Of a stretch of 64,000 nucleotides of DNA, positions 27,159 through 37,140 are shown piece after piece. Every line of letters starts with the position of its first letter. Position 1 is the stretch's first letter. Both the position numbers and the translations under genes were made by a program. The notes beneath the pieces were generated by a model. That model was not told the origin of the DNA and did not search any database. It worked only from the letters and a program-made list of their open reading frames with translations. Origin of the DNA: Paludibacteraceae bacterium (lineage in GTDB: Bacteria; Bacteroidota; Bacteroidia; Bacteroidales; Paludibacteraceae); assembly GCA_017937025.1 (NCBI GenBank), contig JAGBEJ010000013.1:1-64000 (forward strand), given 5' to 3'.

Positions 27159-29873
27159 TTAGATTGCTTTATTAAGTATGAATCTTGATAACGATGTGAG
27201 TGCTTCGTTAGCCTTGCTTGCGCCTCCGTAGGCTATCGCCACTTTTGCGGCGTTCTCTGTATTCACTTCGCGCAGTTCGCTGACTGTGCATCCTCCGTTG
27301 GCTGCTATGTATTCAGCCACTTGTCTCATTATTGTTATCTGCTCGTCAGTGATTTCGTGCTGTGCTTGCCCGTACCATAGGTTGAACATGCTTAGTCCTT
27401 TGTTGGCGTATGTGTCGAGCGTCGTAGTCTGTTTGTAAGCGAACCTCACAAGCGAGATGATGTTAGTCAGTGCGTTGAGTTTGCTTTTGTCGCTTTGCTC
27501 CTTCACCATATTCGGGTTCACTATCTTGTAAGTGTTCCACATCCTTTCTCTGGTAAACTTGGCATTCGCAGCTTTCAGTTTGTTCTCCAAGTCGTTAAGC
27601 ATGGATGTGGTTATGGTCTTGTCGTAGTTGTTGTATATTATTTCGAGTGCTTCAATCTTGTCTTTTTTGTCTTCGCAAAAAGCTTCGAATTCTATTATCG
27701 TCTGCTGTGCGTCTTCCTTGCTGAATCCGCTTTCTATCAGTGTGTCTTCGCCTGGCGCAAGCGTGTTTACAAATCCTGCGTTCAGTTCCATCAGATAATC
27801 TCTTGCTTTGGCGTTCTTTGTCAGTTCCTTAACGAGTAGAACTCTTTCTTCGTTCTTCTCGTTTATGTCTATGAATGCTGGCAATGTGCCGGCTTCAAGA
27901 ACGTTGTATATTCTCAGCGCCATTTCCTTCATGCCGATGCCCGCTATTTCCGCGAATTTCGTTTTTTGCTCTTCGTCGCTTTTGTAGCAGATTCTTGACA
28001 GTCGGTTCGCGATGTCGCTTAATCTTTCATCTTCAAGATTGCCGTGGCACAGAAGTTCGAGCAGTTGCTTCAGTGTTACATGCTCGTTGGTTTTCTCGGT
28101 CAACGGGCTTGTCACTTTGTGGTCATGCTCAGTGACACCCACTGCGTCCACCAGAACGAAGAAGTCCTTCGACGTCGCGTTTGGTGTCACGTTTCTGAGC
28201 GCGTTGTCGTCTATTGTCCTGACTCCACGCCCTTTCATTTGCATATATAGTTGCTCCGACTCGACATCGCGCATGAATATCAGCACTTCAAGCGGCTTGA
28301 CGTCTGTGCCTGTCGCCACCAGCGTACATGTTATTGCGATTCGGAAGTCTTTGTCATTTCTGAAACTGCGTATCAGAGCATTGCTGTCTCCTGCGGAGTA
28401 TGTTATTTTCTGTACAAACTTTGAGTCGGCAGATTTGTTGAAGACTTTTCTTGCTACTTGCAATATGGCGTCTGCATGTCGCTCGTTCAGTGCGAATATT
28501 AGTGTTTTAGGCAGATATTCGTAATTCGGTTCGCGGCTTGGCTCAGTGAAAATCTCGGTGTATACTTTGTTTTTGTATTCCTCGAGGATTGTCTCTATTT
28601 GTCTTGGGTTTATAACGCTGCGATTTAATTCGGTCTTTGTGTATGTCTTGTCTTCTTTGCTTGTGATTGTTTCTTTCTCGCCGGTGTAGTTGCTTCCCTT
28701 GATATATTCCTCGCCTTCCTTTATTGTGCCGCCGTTCTCTGTCGCTTCTGTCTTTATTCTATAGACTCTTGCAGCCACATTCACTCCGTCGGCTATTGAT
28801 TTTTCCAAAGTGTAGTTTGCCACAGTGTTTTTTTGGAAGAAAGCAATGGTTTCTTCTACAGGTGTGGCAGTCAATCCGAGGAATACAGCGCTCCCGAAAT
28901 AGTCAAGCACAGTTTTCCAGTTTCCATATATAGAACGGTGGCACTCGTCTATCACTATCAGATCGAAGTAGTCTTTGGGCAGCATCGGATTGTCCGGCAA
29001 CACTATCGGTTGGTCAATGCTGTCGCCATCTTCGTCGTCGTCATCGCCAGTGTCCTCGCCTTTTAGCATCGAGAATAATCGTTGTATGGTCGATATGACG
29101 ACACTGCTTCCCGGGTCTATGCCGTTGCCATGCAGACGTTCTACACCATATATGTTGCTGAAGTTGTCGCCGTTCTCTGTCAGTTTGTAGTTTATGAACT
29201 CGCTTTCGGCTTGTTTGCCCAAGTTGTTGCGGTCCACAAGAAACAGCACACGTTTTGTCTTTGTGTATTTCAGCAGTCTATACACTACTGTGCATGCGAA
29301 AAAGGTCTTTCCGGCTCCTGTAGCCAACACCGCCAAAGCGCGCCTTTTGTCGTCTCTTAACGATTGCTCAAATGTTAGCAGTGCCTCTCTTTGGCAGTCG
29401 CGAAGCGATTTTGCGAGTTTAGCCGATAGGGTTGGCAATCCGTAGAAAGAATTGTCTAAGCCTAATTTTTCTACGACGTCCTTCGGTTTGTCCATCGATT
29501 CTATCTCGCTCAACTCGCTGTCTTCGTCTCTGAGATCTTTGAAAAACATTTTCTCGCCGTTAGAAACGTACATTAGCGGCAGTGGGTCGCTTATTTTTTT
29601 ATAGGTGTTTGGTACTTTGCGTGTGTATGTTGCTGCTTGTTCGCACACATTATAGCCGCTTGGGTCTATCTCTTCTCTTTTCGCCTCTATGACTCCGACT
29701 GCTATCCCATTAAGAAAAAGCATATAATCTGCCTCGAGGTTGCCCTTGAGCAATGTTTCACGCAAAGCTACGGCAGGCAGACCTGCGCTGAAGTCCTTTC
29801 GGTCCAGCACCAACCATCCCGCTTCTAACAATTGCTCGTCTATCTTTTGTCTTGCTTTTTCTTCTGGTGTCAT
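27159..29873 (-). CDS. hsdR: Type I restriction endonuclease subunit HsdR
   Basis: HsdR is the ATP-driven DNA translocase and nuclease of the type I complex. The 904-residue protein has a PD-(D/E)XK nuclease site at the N-terminus (D49 with E63-A-K65), a superfamily 2 helicase core with Walker A GAGKT (186-190) and DECH (309-312), further helicase motifs (SAT replaced by LTATPVEET; MKGRGVRT) and a C-terminal HsdM/HsdS-binding part of the EcoEI type. It heads the operon; all key residues are present, so it looks functional. Confidence 0.96.
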   Translation of the reverse strand: MTPEEKARQKIDEQLLEAGWLVLDRKDFSAGLPAVALRETLLKGNLEADYMLFLNGIAVGVIEAKREEIDPSGYNVCEQAATYTRKVPNTYKKISDPLPLMYVSNGEKMFFKDLRDEDSELSEIESMDKPKDVVEKLGLDNSFYGLPTLSAKLAKSLRDCQREALLTFEQSLRDDKRRALAVLATGAGKTFFACTVVYRLLKYTKTKRVLFLVDRNNLGKQAESEFINYKLTENGDNFSNIYGVERLHGNGIDPGSSVVISTIQRLFSMLKGEDTGDDDDEDGDSIDQPIVLPDNPMLPKDYFDLIVIDECHRSIYGNWKTVLDYFGSAVFLGLTATPVEETIAFFQKNTVANYTLEKSIADGVNVAARVYRIKTEATENGGTIKEGEEYIKGSNYTGEKETITSKEDKTYTKTELNRSVINPRQIETILEEYKNKVYTEIFTEPSREPNYEYLPKTLIFALNERHADAILQVARKVFNKSADSKFVQKITYSAGDSNALIRSFRNDKDFRIAITCTLVATGTDVKPLEVLIFMRDVESEQLYMQMKGRGVRTIDDNALRNVTPNATSKDFFVLVDAVGVTEHDHKVTSPLTEKTNEHVTLKQLLELLCHGNLEDERLSDIANRLSRICYKSDEEQKTKFAEIAGIGMKEMALRIYNVLEAGTLPAFIDINEKNEERVLLVKELTKNAKARDYLMELNAGFVNTLAPGEDTLIESGFSKEDAQQTIIEFEAFCEDKKDKIEALEIIYNNYDKTITTSMLNDLENKLKAANAKFTRERMWNTYKIVNPNMVKEQSDKSKLNALTNIISLVRFAYKQTTTLDTYANKGLSMFNLWYGQAQHEITDEQITIMRQVAEYIAANGGCTVSELREVNTENAAKVAIAYGGASKANEALTSLSRFILNKAI

Positions 29874-29897
29874 CTTGGCTTAAATTTTCACATTAAG

Positions 29898-29905
29898 CAA
29901 ATATA
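29898..29905 (-). promoter_or_regulatory. Likely -7 element of hsdR operon
   Basis: The minus strand reads TATATTTG 25 bases before the hsdR start. No TTG at 19-21 bases upstream is seen, so expression may be weak or regulated. Confidence 0.45.
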
Positions 29906-29958
29906 CAAAGTAGTTTTTTGCACTCGTGCTTTATTAAAGTGTTATTATCCTTCCTTTT

Positions 29959-30918
29959 TCACTCCCCGAACGCCCTGACCACGGTCATGCCGGTGAAGTG
30001 CTCCTTGTTCTTGGCGTAGTCGCCCAGCGGACGGATGTCTATCAGCACCTTGCCTATCGAGAGCGACGCGTGCATGAAGTGCACAGTGCCGTTGTCGTCC
30101 TTGTAGGCGAGTCCCACGTGCCCGTAGTCCAGCCCCTTGGCGTCGGTCACCCAGCAGATGATGTCGCCGCTCTTCAGTTTCTTGTATGTCTCGCTGTTAA
30201 TCTTGCTCTTGGGTATGTACCAGTGCTCGGCGTTGGTCAGGTCCTGCTCGATTGCCTTGATGCGCTCCAGGTCTATGCCGCCCTTCTTCAGCTGCGTGTA
30301 TCGGTCTGGGTGGTTGCTCATGTAGTCCACGGTCATCTTGACTTTCTCGCAGCCGTTGATTTCTCGTGTTATGTCTCTGGCTATGCCTTTGTATCGTATG
30401 TCTCTAATCCAGTCCGAGAGGTAATGCAGTCGCGAGGCGTATCCGTCCATCACTCCGTGGCGGTAGCGTATGCGGCACAGCTCTCTCTCGTAGCTCTGCA
30501 GCGAGAGGTCGTTCTCCTTGACGCAGTTTGTCAGCGCCAGTGTTGTCTCCACGAATGTCAGGCAGTCCAGTCCCGTCAGGTTCACCACCAGCCTTTCGCT
30601 TTCGTTGCCCTCGAGTGTGAAAGCCACGTACGGCGTGCCTCTGAAGAACTCGCCCGTCTTCTTGATTATCTCTGAAGTCGGCAGCGCTGCCCAGTCTTCG
30701 GTCTGCGCTTTCTCGGCGTAGCGCTGGAAAGTGGCGGAGTCCTCGCGTGTTATCTTCACGTCGCCGGAGATTTTAGGTTCTATTATGTAGCTTTGCCGCA
30801 TTAGGTTGACGAGTGTGTCGTCATTGTCGCCCGATGAGGCTAAAAGTTTGCTTGTAGTCAGCACCAGCACTGACACTAAAGCCAGTGCGCCTATTATAGT
30901 GATTTTCCCTTTTGACAT
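29959..30918 (-). CDS. DUF1460 N-acetylmuramoyl-L-alanine amidase-like protein
   Basis: The DUF1460 family has an NlpC/P60-like cysteine peptidase fold and acts on peptidoglycan stem peptides or muropeptides. The 319-residue protein has an N-terminal membrane anchor or signal peptide (about 7-30), the block LTGLDCLTFVETTLAL, holding the likely catalytic cysteine, and the late GLDYGHVGLAYKDD with the likely catalytic histidine, followed by HFMHASL. It should act in the periplasm, for turnover or recycling. It is transcribed alone, divergent from dnaE. Confidence 0.87.
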   Translation of the reverse strand: MSKGKITIIGALALVSVLVLTTSKLLASSGDNDDTLVNLMRQSYIIEPKISGDVKITREDSATFQRYAEKAQTEDWAALPTSEIIKKTGEFFRGTPYVAFTLEGNESERLVVNLTGLDCLTFVETTLALTNCVKENDLSLQSYERELCRIRYRHGVMDGYASRLHYLSDWIRDIRYKGIARDITREINGCEKVKMTVDYMSNHPDRYTQLKKGGIDLERIKAIEQDLTNAEHWYIPKSKINSETYKKLKSGDIICWVTDAKGLDYGHVGLAYKDDNGTVHFMHASLSIGKVLIDIRPLGDYAKNKEHFTGMTVVRAFGE

Positions 30919-30939
30919 TATTTTGAAATTTTCTTTTTA

Positions 30940-30947
30940 CAAATATA
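30940..30947 (-). promoter_or_regulatory. Likely -7 element of the DUF1460 gene
   Basis: The minus strand reads TATATTTG 22 bases before the start codon. The upstream TTG is not seen at the standard spacing. Confidence 0.4.
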
Positions 30948-31052
30948 ATCAATCATTCTATTCTTTTGATTTGTAGAAATCTATTCTGTGAAAACATAAT
31001 TCCGCACCCCCTCTGAAAGCCCCTAAATACGTTAATGGTAATATTTTAAGGG

Positions 31053-31084
31053 TTTGGACATTGGCATCTTTTCTCCTAATTTTG
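31053..31084 (+). promoter_or_regulatory. Promoter of dnaE
   Basis: TTTG (31053-31056), a 20-base spacer and TAATTTTG (31077-31084) match the Bacteroidetes primary promoter fully. The predicted leader before dnaE is about 50 bases. Confidence 0.7.
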
Positions 31085-31139
31085 GAAAAGTAAAACAACG
31101 CTTTTTTATAGACGGGAAATTGATTATTCATAGGCAATT

Positions 31140-34100
31140 ATGGGAAACTTCGTTCATCTTCACGTACACTCGCATTATTCGATACTCGACGGCATGTCGA
31201 AAGTGCCGGATTTGATAAGCAAATGCCAGAAAAACGGCATGAACGCCATGGCGCTCACCGACCACGGCAACATGTTCGGCATCAAGGATTTGGTGGATAC
31301 TGCCGGGAAGATAAACGGCAAGTGCAAGAAGGCTGTTAAGGAGTGCAAGGAGAACATAGAGAAGGAGACCGACCCGGCTAAGAAAGCGGAGCTGGAGGCG
31401 CAGCTTCCCGAACTGGAGAAGAAGGCGGCAGAGTACATCCCATTCAAGCCGATTATAGGCATCGAGGCGTACTGCGCGCGCCGAACACTCTACGACAAGG
31501 ACAAGACACTCAAGGAGATAAACGCCGAGACGGGGCGCGAGAGAATCGTGGACCGCAGCGGATGGCACCTTATACTGCTGGCCAAGAACAAGACCGGCTA
31601 CCGCAACTTGTGCAAACTCTCGTCGATAGCCTACACGGATGGCTTCTACGACCGTCCGCGTATCGACCACAACGTGCTGGAGAAATGGCACGAGGGCGTA
31701 ATCTGCTGCTCGGCCTGCTTGGGAGGCGAGATTCCGCAATACATACTGGCTGGACAGATAGACAAGGCTGAGGAGGCGGCATTGTGGTTCAAGAACCTCT
31801 TCGGCGACGACTTCTATCTGGAGATACAGCGCCACAAGACCGACAAGCCGAACGCGGCGACCGACGTTTTCCAGAAGCAGGAAATCGTCAACAAGGTGAT
31901 AATCGACATAGCCAGAAAGCATGACATAAAACTCATAGCCACCAACGACGTGCACTTCGTGGAGGAGGACCACGGCGAGGCGCACGACCGTCTGATATGC
32001 ATCAGCACAGGCGCCGACTTCGACGACCCTAACCGCATGCACTACACCAAGCAGGAGTGGCTGAAGACTCCCGAGGAGATGGAGGCGATATTCTCCGACA
32101 TACCCGAGGCGCTGAGCAACACACTCGAGATAGCCGACAAGGTGGAGGTTTACAGCATCGACTCCGGACCTATAATGCCAAAGTTTGAGATTCCTGAAAG
32201 TTTCGGAACTGAGGAGGAATATCGCGAAAAACTCACCGAGGAGGACCTCTTCAACGAGTTCACGCGCGACGAGAACGGCAACGTGGTGCTCTCGCAGGAG
32301 AAGGCGGAGGAGAAAATCAAGAAGCTCGGCGGCTACGACAAACTCTACCGTATAAAACTCGAGGCTGACTACCTGAGCAAACTGACATACGAAGGCGCGA
32401 AGGAACGCTATGGCGAAACTCTAACAGATGAGCAAAAGGAGCGTATCAACTTCGAACTGTACATAATGAAGACGATGGGTTTCCCGGGCTACTTCCTCAT
32501 CGTGTCGGACTACATACGCGCCGCACGCGAGGAACTTGGCGTGTGGGTAGGTCCGGGACGTGGCTCGGCTGCCGGCTCGGTGGTGGCGTACTGCCTGAAA
32601 ATCACGAACCTCGACCCGCTGAAGTACGACCTGCTGTTCGAGCGTTTCCTCAACCCTGACCGTATCTCGCTCCCGGATATCGACGTGGACTTCGACGACG
32701 ACGGTCGTGGCAAGGTGCTCGACTGGGTGACTCAGAAGTACGGCGTGGAGAAGGTGGCGCACATCATCACTTACGGTACGATGGCAACAAAGTCGGCTAT
32801 CGCTGACGTAGGCCGTACGCAGAAAGTGCCGCTTGGCATCGTGAACAAAATCAAAGGCCTCGTGCCTGACCGAGGATTCGAGGAATGGCAGGTCAAGGCG
32901 GTTGAAGGCTCTGTGCCAAAGAAGATGCCGAAAGTCAATCTCGGCACTTGCTACAAGTACATACCGGAGCTGCAGCAGCTGGTAAGAGGCGAGCAGCCGA
33001 ATACGGATGCATTCAACATTCCGCTCAACGGACAAAATGAGAATGTCAAATCCATGCTCAAGTACGCCAAGGACCTCGAGGACACCAACCGTCAGATTGG
33101 TATCCATGCCTGTGGTGTGATTATCGGCGCACAGGACTTGACCGACATCGCGCCAGTCTGCACCATCAAGGACAAGGACACGAACGAGGACGTCGTGGTC
33201 ACTCAGTACGACGGTCATGTGGTGGAGAGCGTGGGACTCATCAAGATGGACTTCCTCGGACTCAAGACTCTGTCGCTGCAGAAGGAGGCGCTGAAGAACA
33301 TCAAGAAGCACCGCGGCATTGACATCGACCTCGAAGCCATCCCTATCGACGATGAACTGACATACAAGCTATACAGCGAGGGCAGAACCATAGGCACGTT
33401 CCAGTTCGAGTCGCCGGGCATGCAGAAGTACCTGCGTGAGCTTAAGCCGACGAACATCAATGACCTGATAGCCATGAACGCCCTCTACCGTCCGGGACCA
33501 ATGGACTACATACCGCAGTTCATCCGCCGTAAGCATGGCGAGGAGCCTATCAGCTACGACATCCCGGTCATGGAGAAGTATCTGAAGGACACTTACGGCG
33601 TGACGGTCTATCAGGAGCAGGTTATGCTTCTCAGCCGTCTGCTGGCAGGATTTACGCGTGGTCAGGCGGACTCGCTCCGTAAGGCGATGGGTAAGAAGAT
33701 CGCAGCCATGCTGGCGGACTTGAAGCCGAAGTTCATCGAGGGCGGCAAGAAGAACGGCCACGACGAGAAGATTCTGCTGAAGATATGGGCGGACTGGGAG
33801 AAGTTCGCGTCGTACGCATTCAACAAGTCGCACGCCGCTTGCTACGCATGGGTGGCATATCAGACAGGCTACCTCAAGGCGCATTACCCAGCCGAGTACA
33901 TGGCTGCCAACCTCACGAGAAACAAGGACTCCATCGAGGATGTCAAGAAGTTCATGGAGGAGTGCAAGGCCATGAACATAGAAGTGAAAGGACCGGACGT
34001 CAACGAGTCGGAACTGAACTTCTCCGTCACATCCGACGACGGAATACGATTCGGACTCGGCGGCATCAAGGGCGTGGGCGAGGGCGCTGTGGAAGCCATC

Positions 34101-35270
34101 GTGAACGAGAGAGAGAAGAACGGCAAGTACAAGAACATATTCGACTTCCTGGAGAGAGTGAATCTGCAGGCGTGCAACAAGAAGGCGATAGAGTCGCTGG
34201 CGTTCGCAGGCGCGTTCGACTGCTTCGACGAGCACACCAGAGAACAGTATTTCGAGATGAACGACAAGGGCGTTCTGGCATTCTGCGATTCGTTGATAAA
34301 GTACGGAAACGACTATCAGAGGGACAGGGGAGTGAATCAGAACACGCTGTTCGGCATCGAAGAGCTTGACGTCTCCATCACGAAGCCGTCGTTGCCTGTG
34401 GCTCAGCAGTGGAACTCGCTGATGAAGCTGGAGAAGGAGAAGGAAATGGTGGGCATGTATCTGTCCAGCCATCCGCTCGACGACTATTATGCGGAGATAA
34501 CGTCCTTCTGCACTATGACATGCAAGGAACTGAACGACATACTCTCGGATAAGGAATGTGGCACAGTCGGGTCGCCGAAGTTCATGAACAACAAGGACTT
34601 CAACATCGGCGGATTGGTCGTAGGACACCGCGAGGGACGCTCGAAAAAAGGCAACGACTACGGCATAATAACCGTCGCCGACTATTCGGGGCAGTACGAG
34701 ATATTCCTCATGGGCAACGACTTGCTGAACTACGGCAAGTATATGCGGGAAGGCCTCTTTATAATGGTCCGCGGCACGATTATAGACAAGAAGAGCATGT
34801 GGAGCAAATTCCCTGTGCAGCATAAGGCTGGCGAGGTGCTGGAGCTTGGTGTCAAGGTTTCCAAAATCATGCTCATGAACGAGGTGTGCGAGAAGATGGC
34901 TGAGACTCTGACTGTGAAAATCAACTTGAGCACGGGCATCGCAACCAAGAATGTCAGTGTCGATGCCGACGACATAGACGAGGATTCGGAGAAAGCCATC
35001 AACGAGGTGCTCGACGCATTCAACAAGACGATGACCAGCGACGTGGCTGCCCAAATGACGGCATTGCTCAAGAAGAAGCACCTGACCGAGTCCGGAGAAG
35101 TCGATAGAGATTTGAGCCGAGGCAACATGAACCTTGTGTTTAAATTCAGAGTGGAAGGCCGATGGATAACCGTGCGTTCAAGAAAATACAGAGTGTCGAT
35201 GTCCAAGCAGCTCGAGGACTTCCTGCGCGAGGAGAAAAGCCGCGGAGTGCTGGACTTCTCGTTAAACTAA
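31140..35270 (+). CDS. dnaE: DNA polymerase III alpha subunit
   Basis: DnaE is the replicative polymerase. The 1376-residue protein opens with the PHP domain (HVHSHYS at 8-14, TDHGNMFG at 40-47), followed by the polymerase core with catalytic LPDIDVDFDDDGR (about 510-522), a helix-hairpin-helix region and an OB domain toward the C-terminus. It is longer than E. coli DnaE (1160); part of the excess is a Lys/Glu-rich insertion in the PHP domain (about 56-100). PHP metal ligands appear intact, so proofreading by this domain is possible. A thioredoxin gene follows by 50 bases. Confidence 0.97.
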   Translation: MGNFVHLHVHSHYSILDGMSKVPDLISKCQKNGMNAMALTDHGNMFGIKDLVDTAGKINGKCKKAVKECKENIEKETDPAKKAELEAQLPELEKKAAEYIPFKPIIGIEAYCARRTLYDKDKTLKEINAETGRERIVDRSGWHLILLAKNKTGYRNLCKLSSIAYTDGFYDRPRIDHNVLEKWHEGVICCSACLGGEIPQYILAGQIDKAEEAALWFKNLFGDDFYLEIQRHKTDKPNAATDVFQKQEIVNKVIIDIARKHDIKLIATNDVHFVEEDHGEAHDRLICISTGADFDDPNRMHYTKQEWLKTPEEMEAIFSDIPEALSNTLEIADKVEVYSIDSGPIMPKFEIPESFGTEEEYREKLTEEDLFNEFTRDENGNVVLSQEKAEEKIKKLGGYDKLYRIKLEADYLSKLTYEGAKERYGETLTDEQKERINFELYIMKTMGFPGYFLIVSDYIRAAREELGVWVGPGRGSAAGSVVAYCLKITNLDPLKYDLLFERFLNPDRISLPDIDVDFDDDGRGKVLDWVTQKYGVEKVAHIITYGTMATKSAIADVGRTQKVPLGIVNKIKGLVPDRGFEEWQVKAVEGSVPKKMPKVNLGTCYKYIPELQQLVRGEQPNTDAFNIPLNGQNENVKSMLKYAKDLEDTNRQIGIHACGVIIGAQDLTDIAPVCTIKDKDTNEDVVVTQYDGHVVESVGLIKMDFLGLKTLSLQKEALKNIKKHRGIDIDLEAIPIDDELTYKLYSEGRTIGTFQFESPGMQKYLRELKPTNINDLIAMNALYRPGPMDYIPQFIRRKHGEEPISYDIPVMEKYLKDTYGVTVYQEQVMLLSRLLAGFTRGQADSLRKAMGKKIAAMLADLKPKFIEGGKKNGHDEKILLKIWADWEKFASYAFNKSHAACYAWVAYQTGYLKAHYPAEYMAANLTRNKDSIEDVKKFMEECKAMNIEVKGPDVNESELNFSVTSDDGIRFGLGGIKGVGEGAVEAIVNEREKNGKYKNIFDFLERVNLQACNKKAIESLAFAGAFDCFDEHTREQYFEMNDKGVLAFCDSLIKYGNDYQRDRGVNQNTLFGIEELDVSITKPSLPVAQQWNSLMKLEKEKEMVGMYLSSHPLDDYYAEITSFCTMTCKELNDILSDKECGTVGSPKFMNNKDFNIGGLVVGHREGRSKKGNDYGIITVADYSGQYEIFLMGNDLLNYGKYMREGLFIMVRGTIIDKKSMWSKFPVQHKAGEVLELGVKVSKIMLMNEVCEKMAETLTVKINLSTGIATKNVSVDADDIDEDSEKAINEVLDAFNKTMTSDVAAQMTALLKKKHLTESGEVDRDLSRGNMNLVFKFRVEGRWITVRSRKYRVSMSKQLEDFLREEKSRGVLDFSLN

Positions 35271-35320
35271 AACACTGAGAGATAGAAAAATAAATTAATA
35301 ACAACTAAATTCATTTAGCT

Positions 35321-35632
35321 ATGGTAAAAGAACTTACTGATGCGACTTTCGCAAACGAGACAGCCAGCGGCGTTGTAGTAGTGGACTGCTGGGCAGCATG
35401 GTGCGGACCTTGCAAGAAGCTTTCTCCTATCGTCGATAAGGTGGCGGAGGACTACGAAGGCAAGGCTGTGTTCGCAAAGCTTGACGTGGACGAGAATCCG
35501 GAAGTATGTGAGCAGCAGGGTATAATGAGTATCCCTACGCTCCTTTTCTTCAAGAACGGTCAGCTTGTTGACAAGTCTGTCGGATTCATCGACGACTCTA
35601 AATTGAAAGAGAAAGTCGATGCGCTGCTCTGA
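35321..35632 (+). CDS. trxA: Thioredoxin
   Basis: The 103-residue protein is a single-domain cytoplasmic thioredoxin with the redox site W27-C-G-P-C31 and the cis-proline loop SIPTLLFF. There is no signal peptide. It follows dnaE on the same strand without its own clear promoter and ends in a strong terminator. Confidence 0.96.
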   Translation: MVKELTDATFANETASGVVVVDCWAAWCGPCKKLSPIVDKVAEDYEGKAVFAKLDVDENPEVCEQQGIMSIPTLLFFKNGQLVDKSVGFIDDSKLKEKVDALL

Positions 35633-35658
35633 TGCATAAAGCATTGATTATGTGATTA

Positions 35659-35693
35659 AGCGCTGCCTTCTGTTGTGGAGGCGGCGCTTTTTT
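35659..35693 (+). terminator. Terminator of dnaE-trxA
   Basis: The stem aagcgctgccttc with gaggcggcgctt (some G-U pairs) is followed by six or more T, 27 bases after the trxA stop. Confidence 0.85.
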
Positions 35694-35717
35694 ATGTTGT
35701 CAAGCATGAATAATTAG

Positions 35718-35749
35718 TTAGCATTCATTAAATGCTTTTATTATATTTG
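35718..35749 (+). promoter_or_regulatory. Promoter of class II aldolase gene
   Basis: TTAG (35718-35721), a 20-base spacer and TATATTTG (35742-35749) fit the promoter pattern with one mismatch upstream. The leader would be about 55 bases. Confidence 0.55.
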
Positions 35750-35809
35750 TTTATTCAAAAAATCCCGAACGGGGACGCATATACATTTAACAACATAAAC
35801 ACATAAACT

Positions 35810-36808
35810 ATGGTAAATTTCAAGGAAATTGGTTTGGTGAACACCCGTGAGATGTTCAAGAAGGCAATTGACGGCGGATATGCTATTCCTGCCTTCAACT
35901 TCAACAACATGGAACAGCTGCAGGCCATCGTGCAAGCCGCTGCCGAGACTAAGTCTCCTGTTATCCTTCAGGTCTCAAAAGGAGCGAGAAACTATGCTAA
36001 TCAGACTCTGTTGAGATATATGGCCGAGGGCGCTGTGGAGTATGCAAAGGAACTCGGATGGGAGAAGCCGCAGATCGTTCTGCACCTCGACCACGGCGAT
36101 TCATTCGAACTCTGCAAGAGCTGCGTTGACATGGGCTTCTCTTCTGTCATGATCGACGGTTCTGCTCTTCCTTACGACGAGAACGTGGCTCTCACAAAGA
36201 AGGTCGTTGAGTACGCTCACCAGTACGATGTGACGGTCGAGGGCGAGCTCGGAGTGCTTGCCGGCGTCGAGGACGAGGTTCAAGCCGAGGAGTCGCACTA
36301 CACTAAGCCAGAGGAAGTCGTTGACTTCACTTCTAAGACTGGTGTTGACAGCTTGGCTATCTCTATCGGAACTTCGCACGGAGCGTACAAGTTCAAGCCA
36401 GAGCAGTGCACAAGAGACCCTAAGACAGGCAAGCTCGTGCCTCCTCCATTGGCATTCGATGTGCTCAAGGAGATTGAGAAGCAGCTGCCAGGATTCCCTA
36501 TCGTGCTGCACGGCTCTTCATCAGTGCCACAGGACGAGGTTGACACTATCAACAAGTTCGGCGGCGCGCTGCCAGACGCAGTCGGCATCCCAGAGGAGCA
36601 GCTCCGCATGGCGTCTAAGTCAGCCGTTTGCAAGATCAATATCGACTCCGACAGCCGTCTTGCCATGACAGCCGCTATCCGTAAGACTTTGGCAGAGAAG
36701 CCAGCCGAGTTTGACCCAAGGAAGTACCTCGGCCCTGCTCGCGACAACATGAAGAAGCTTTATGTCCACAAGATCGTTGACGTTCTTGGCAGCGACGGCA
36801 AGGCTTAA
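35810..36808 (+). CDS. fba: Class II fructose-bisphosphate aldolase
   Basis: The enzyme splits fructose 1,6-bisphosphate in glycolysis and joins the trioses in gluconeogenesis, using zinc. The 332-residue protein shows the metal site H92-L-D94-H95-G, the block GFSSVMIDGSALP, the glutamate-rich GVLAGVEDEVQAEE and the phosphate-binding GTSHGAYKF and VLHGSSS loops. It is a single-gene unit with its own promoter and a strong terminator, as expected of a highly expressed gene. Confidence 0.96.
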   Translation: MVNFKEIGLVNTREMFKKAIDGGYAIPAFNFNNMEQLQAIVQAAAETKSPVILQVSKGARNYANQTLLRYMAEGAVEYAKELGWEKPQIVLHLDHGDSFELCKSCVDMGFSSVMIDGSALPYDENVALTKKVVEYAHQYDVTVEGELGVLAGVEDEVQAEESHYTKPEEVVDFTSKTGVDSLAISIGTSHGAYKFKPEQCTRDPKTGKLVPPPLAFDVLKEIEKQLPGFPIVLHGSSSVPQDEVDTINKFGGALPDAVGIPEEQLRMASKSAVCKINIDSDSRLAMTAAIRKTLAEKPAEFDPRKYLGPARDNMKKLYVHKIVDVLGSDGKA

Positions 36809-36823
36809 TCAATAGACATTCGT

Positions 36824-36867
36824 AACAAGAAAGCCCATGCGTAAGCGTGGGCTTTCTTGTTTTTTTC
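36824..36867 (+). terminator. Terminator of fba
   Basis: A stem of about 16 bp (acaagaaagcccatgc with gcgtgggctttcttgt) with a 4-nt loop is followed by seven T. Confidence 0.93.
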
Positions 36868-36868
36868 T

Positions 36869-36892
36869 GGTCCCTGAGCGGAGCCGAAGGGA
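36869..36892. repeat. Dispersed GGTC(G/C)CTGAGCG-type repeat, copy 1
   Basis: The bases ggtccctgagcggagccgaa resemble those at 37141-37160. Similar GC-rich short repeats with an imperfect dyad are common between genes in Bacteroidetes as I recall them; function is unknown. Confidence 0.5.
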
Positions 36893-36996
36893 GCGTATCA
36901 AACCAAGCCGAAGCGCCGAACCAAAAATCTCATAAAACCGTAGAAGCGGAGCACGCTCCATCTAAACCGCACAGAATCAACAAAATCCACATATTT

Positions 36997-37026
36997 TGTA
37001 GGGGCGAATAATTATTCGCCCCTACA
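36997..37026. repeat. Perfect 30-bp palindrome
   Basis: The two 15-base halves (tgtaggggcgaataa and its reverse complement) match fully with no spacer. It is followed at 37027-37035 by another gcccctac. It looks like a dispersed REP- or MITE-like element; copies elsewhere would settle this. Confidence 0.75.
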
Positions 37027-37140
37027 TGCCCCTACCCATGAATATTTCTTCTATTCCCGTTGTAGGAGTCAAATCATTCAAATAGAATTATTCTGTTTGA
37101 TTTGTTGTTATTTGTCATATTTCTCGCGCGATTTTCATCT

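Noticed and set aside
29920..29929. gcactcgtgc near the hsdR promoter as an operator
   Set aside because: The arms are only four bases long, too short to distinguish from chance.
33369..35081. A 570-codon open frame on the minus strand inside dnaE
   Set aside because: It lies fully opposite the conserved polymerase and has no family match or start signal; long antisense frames are expected from the codon bias of dnaE.
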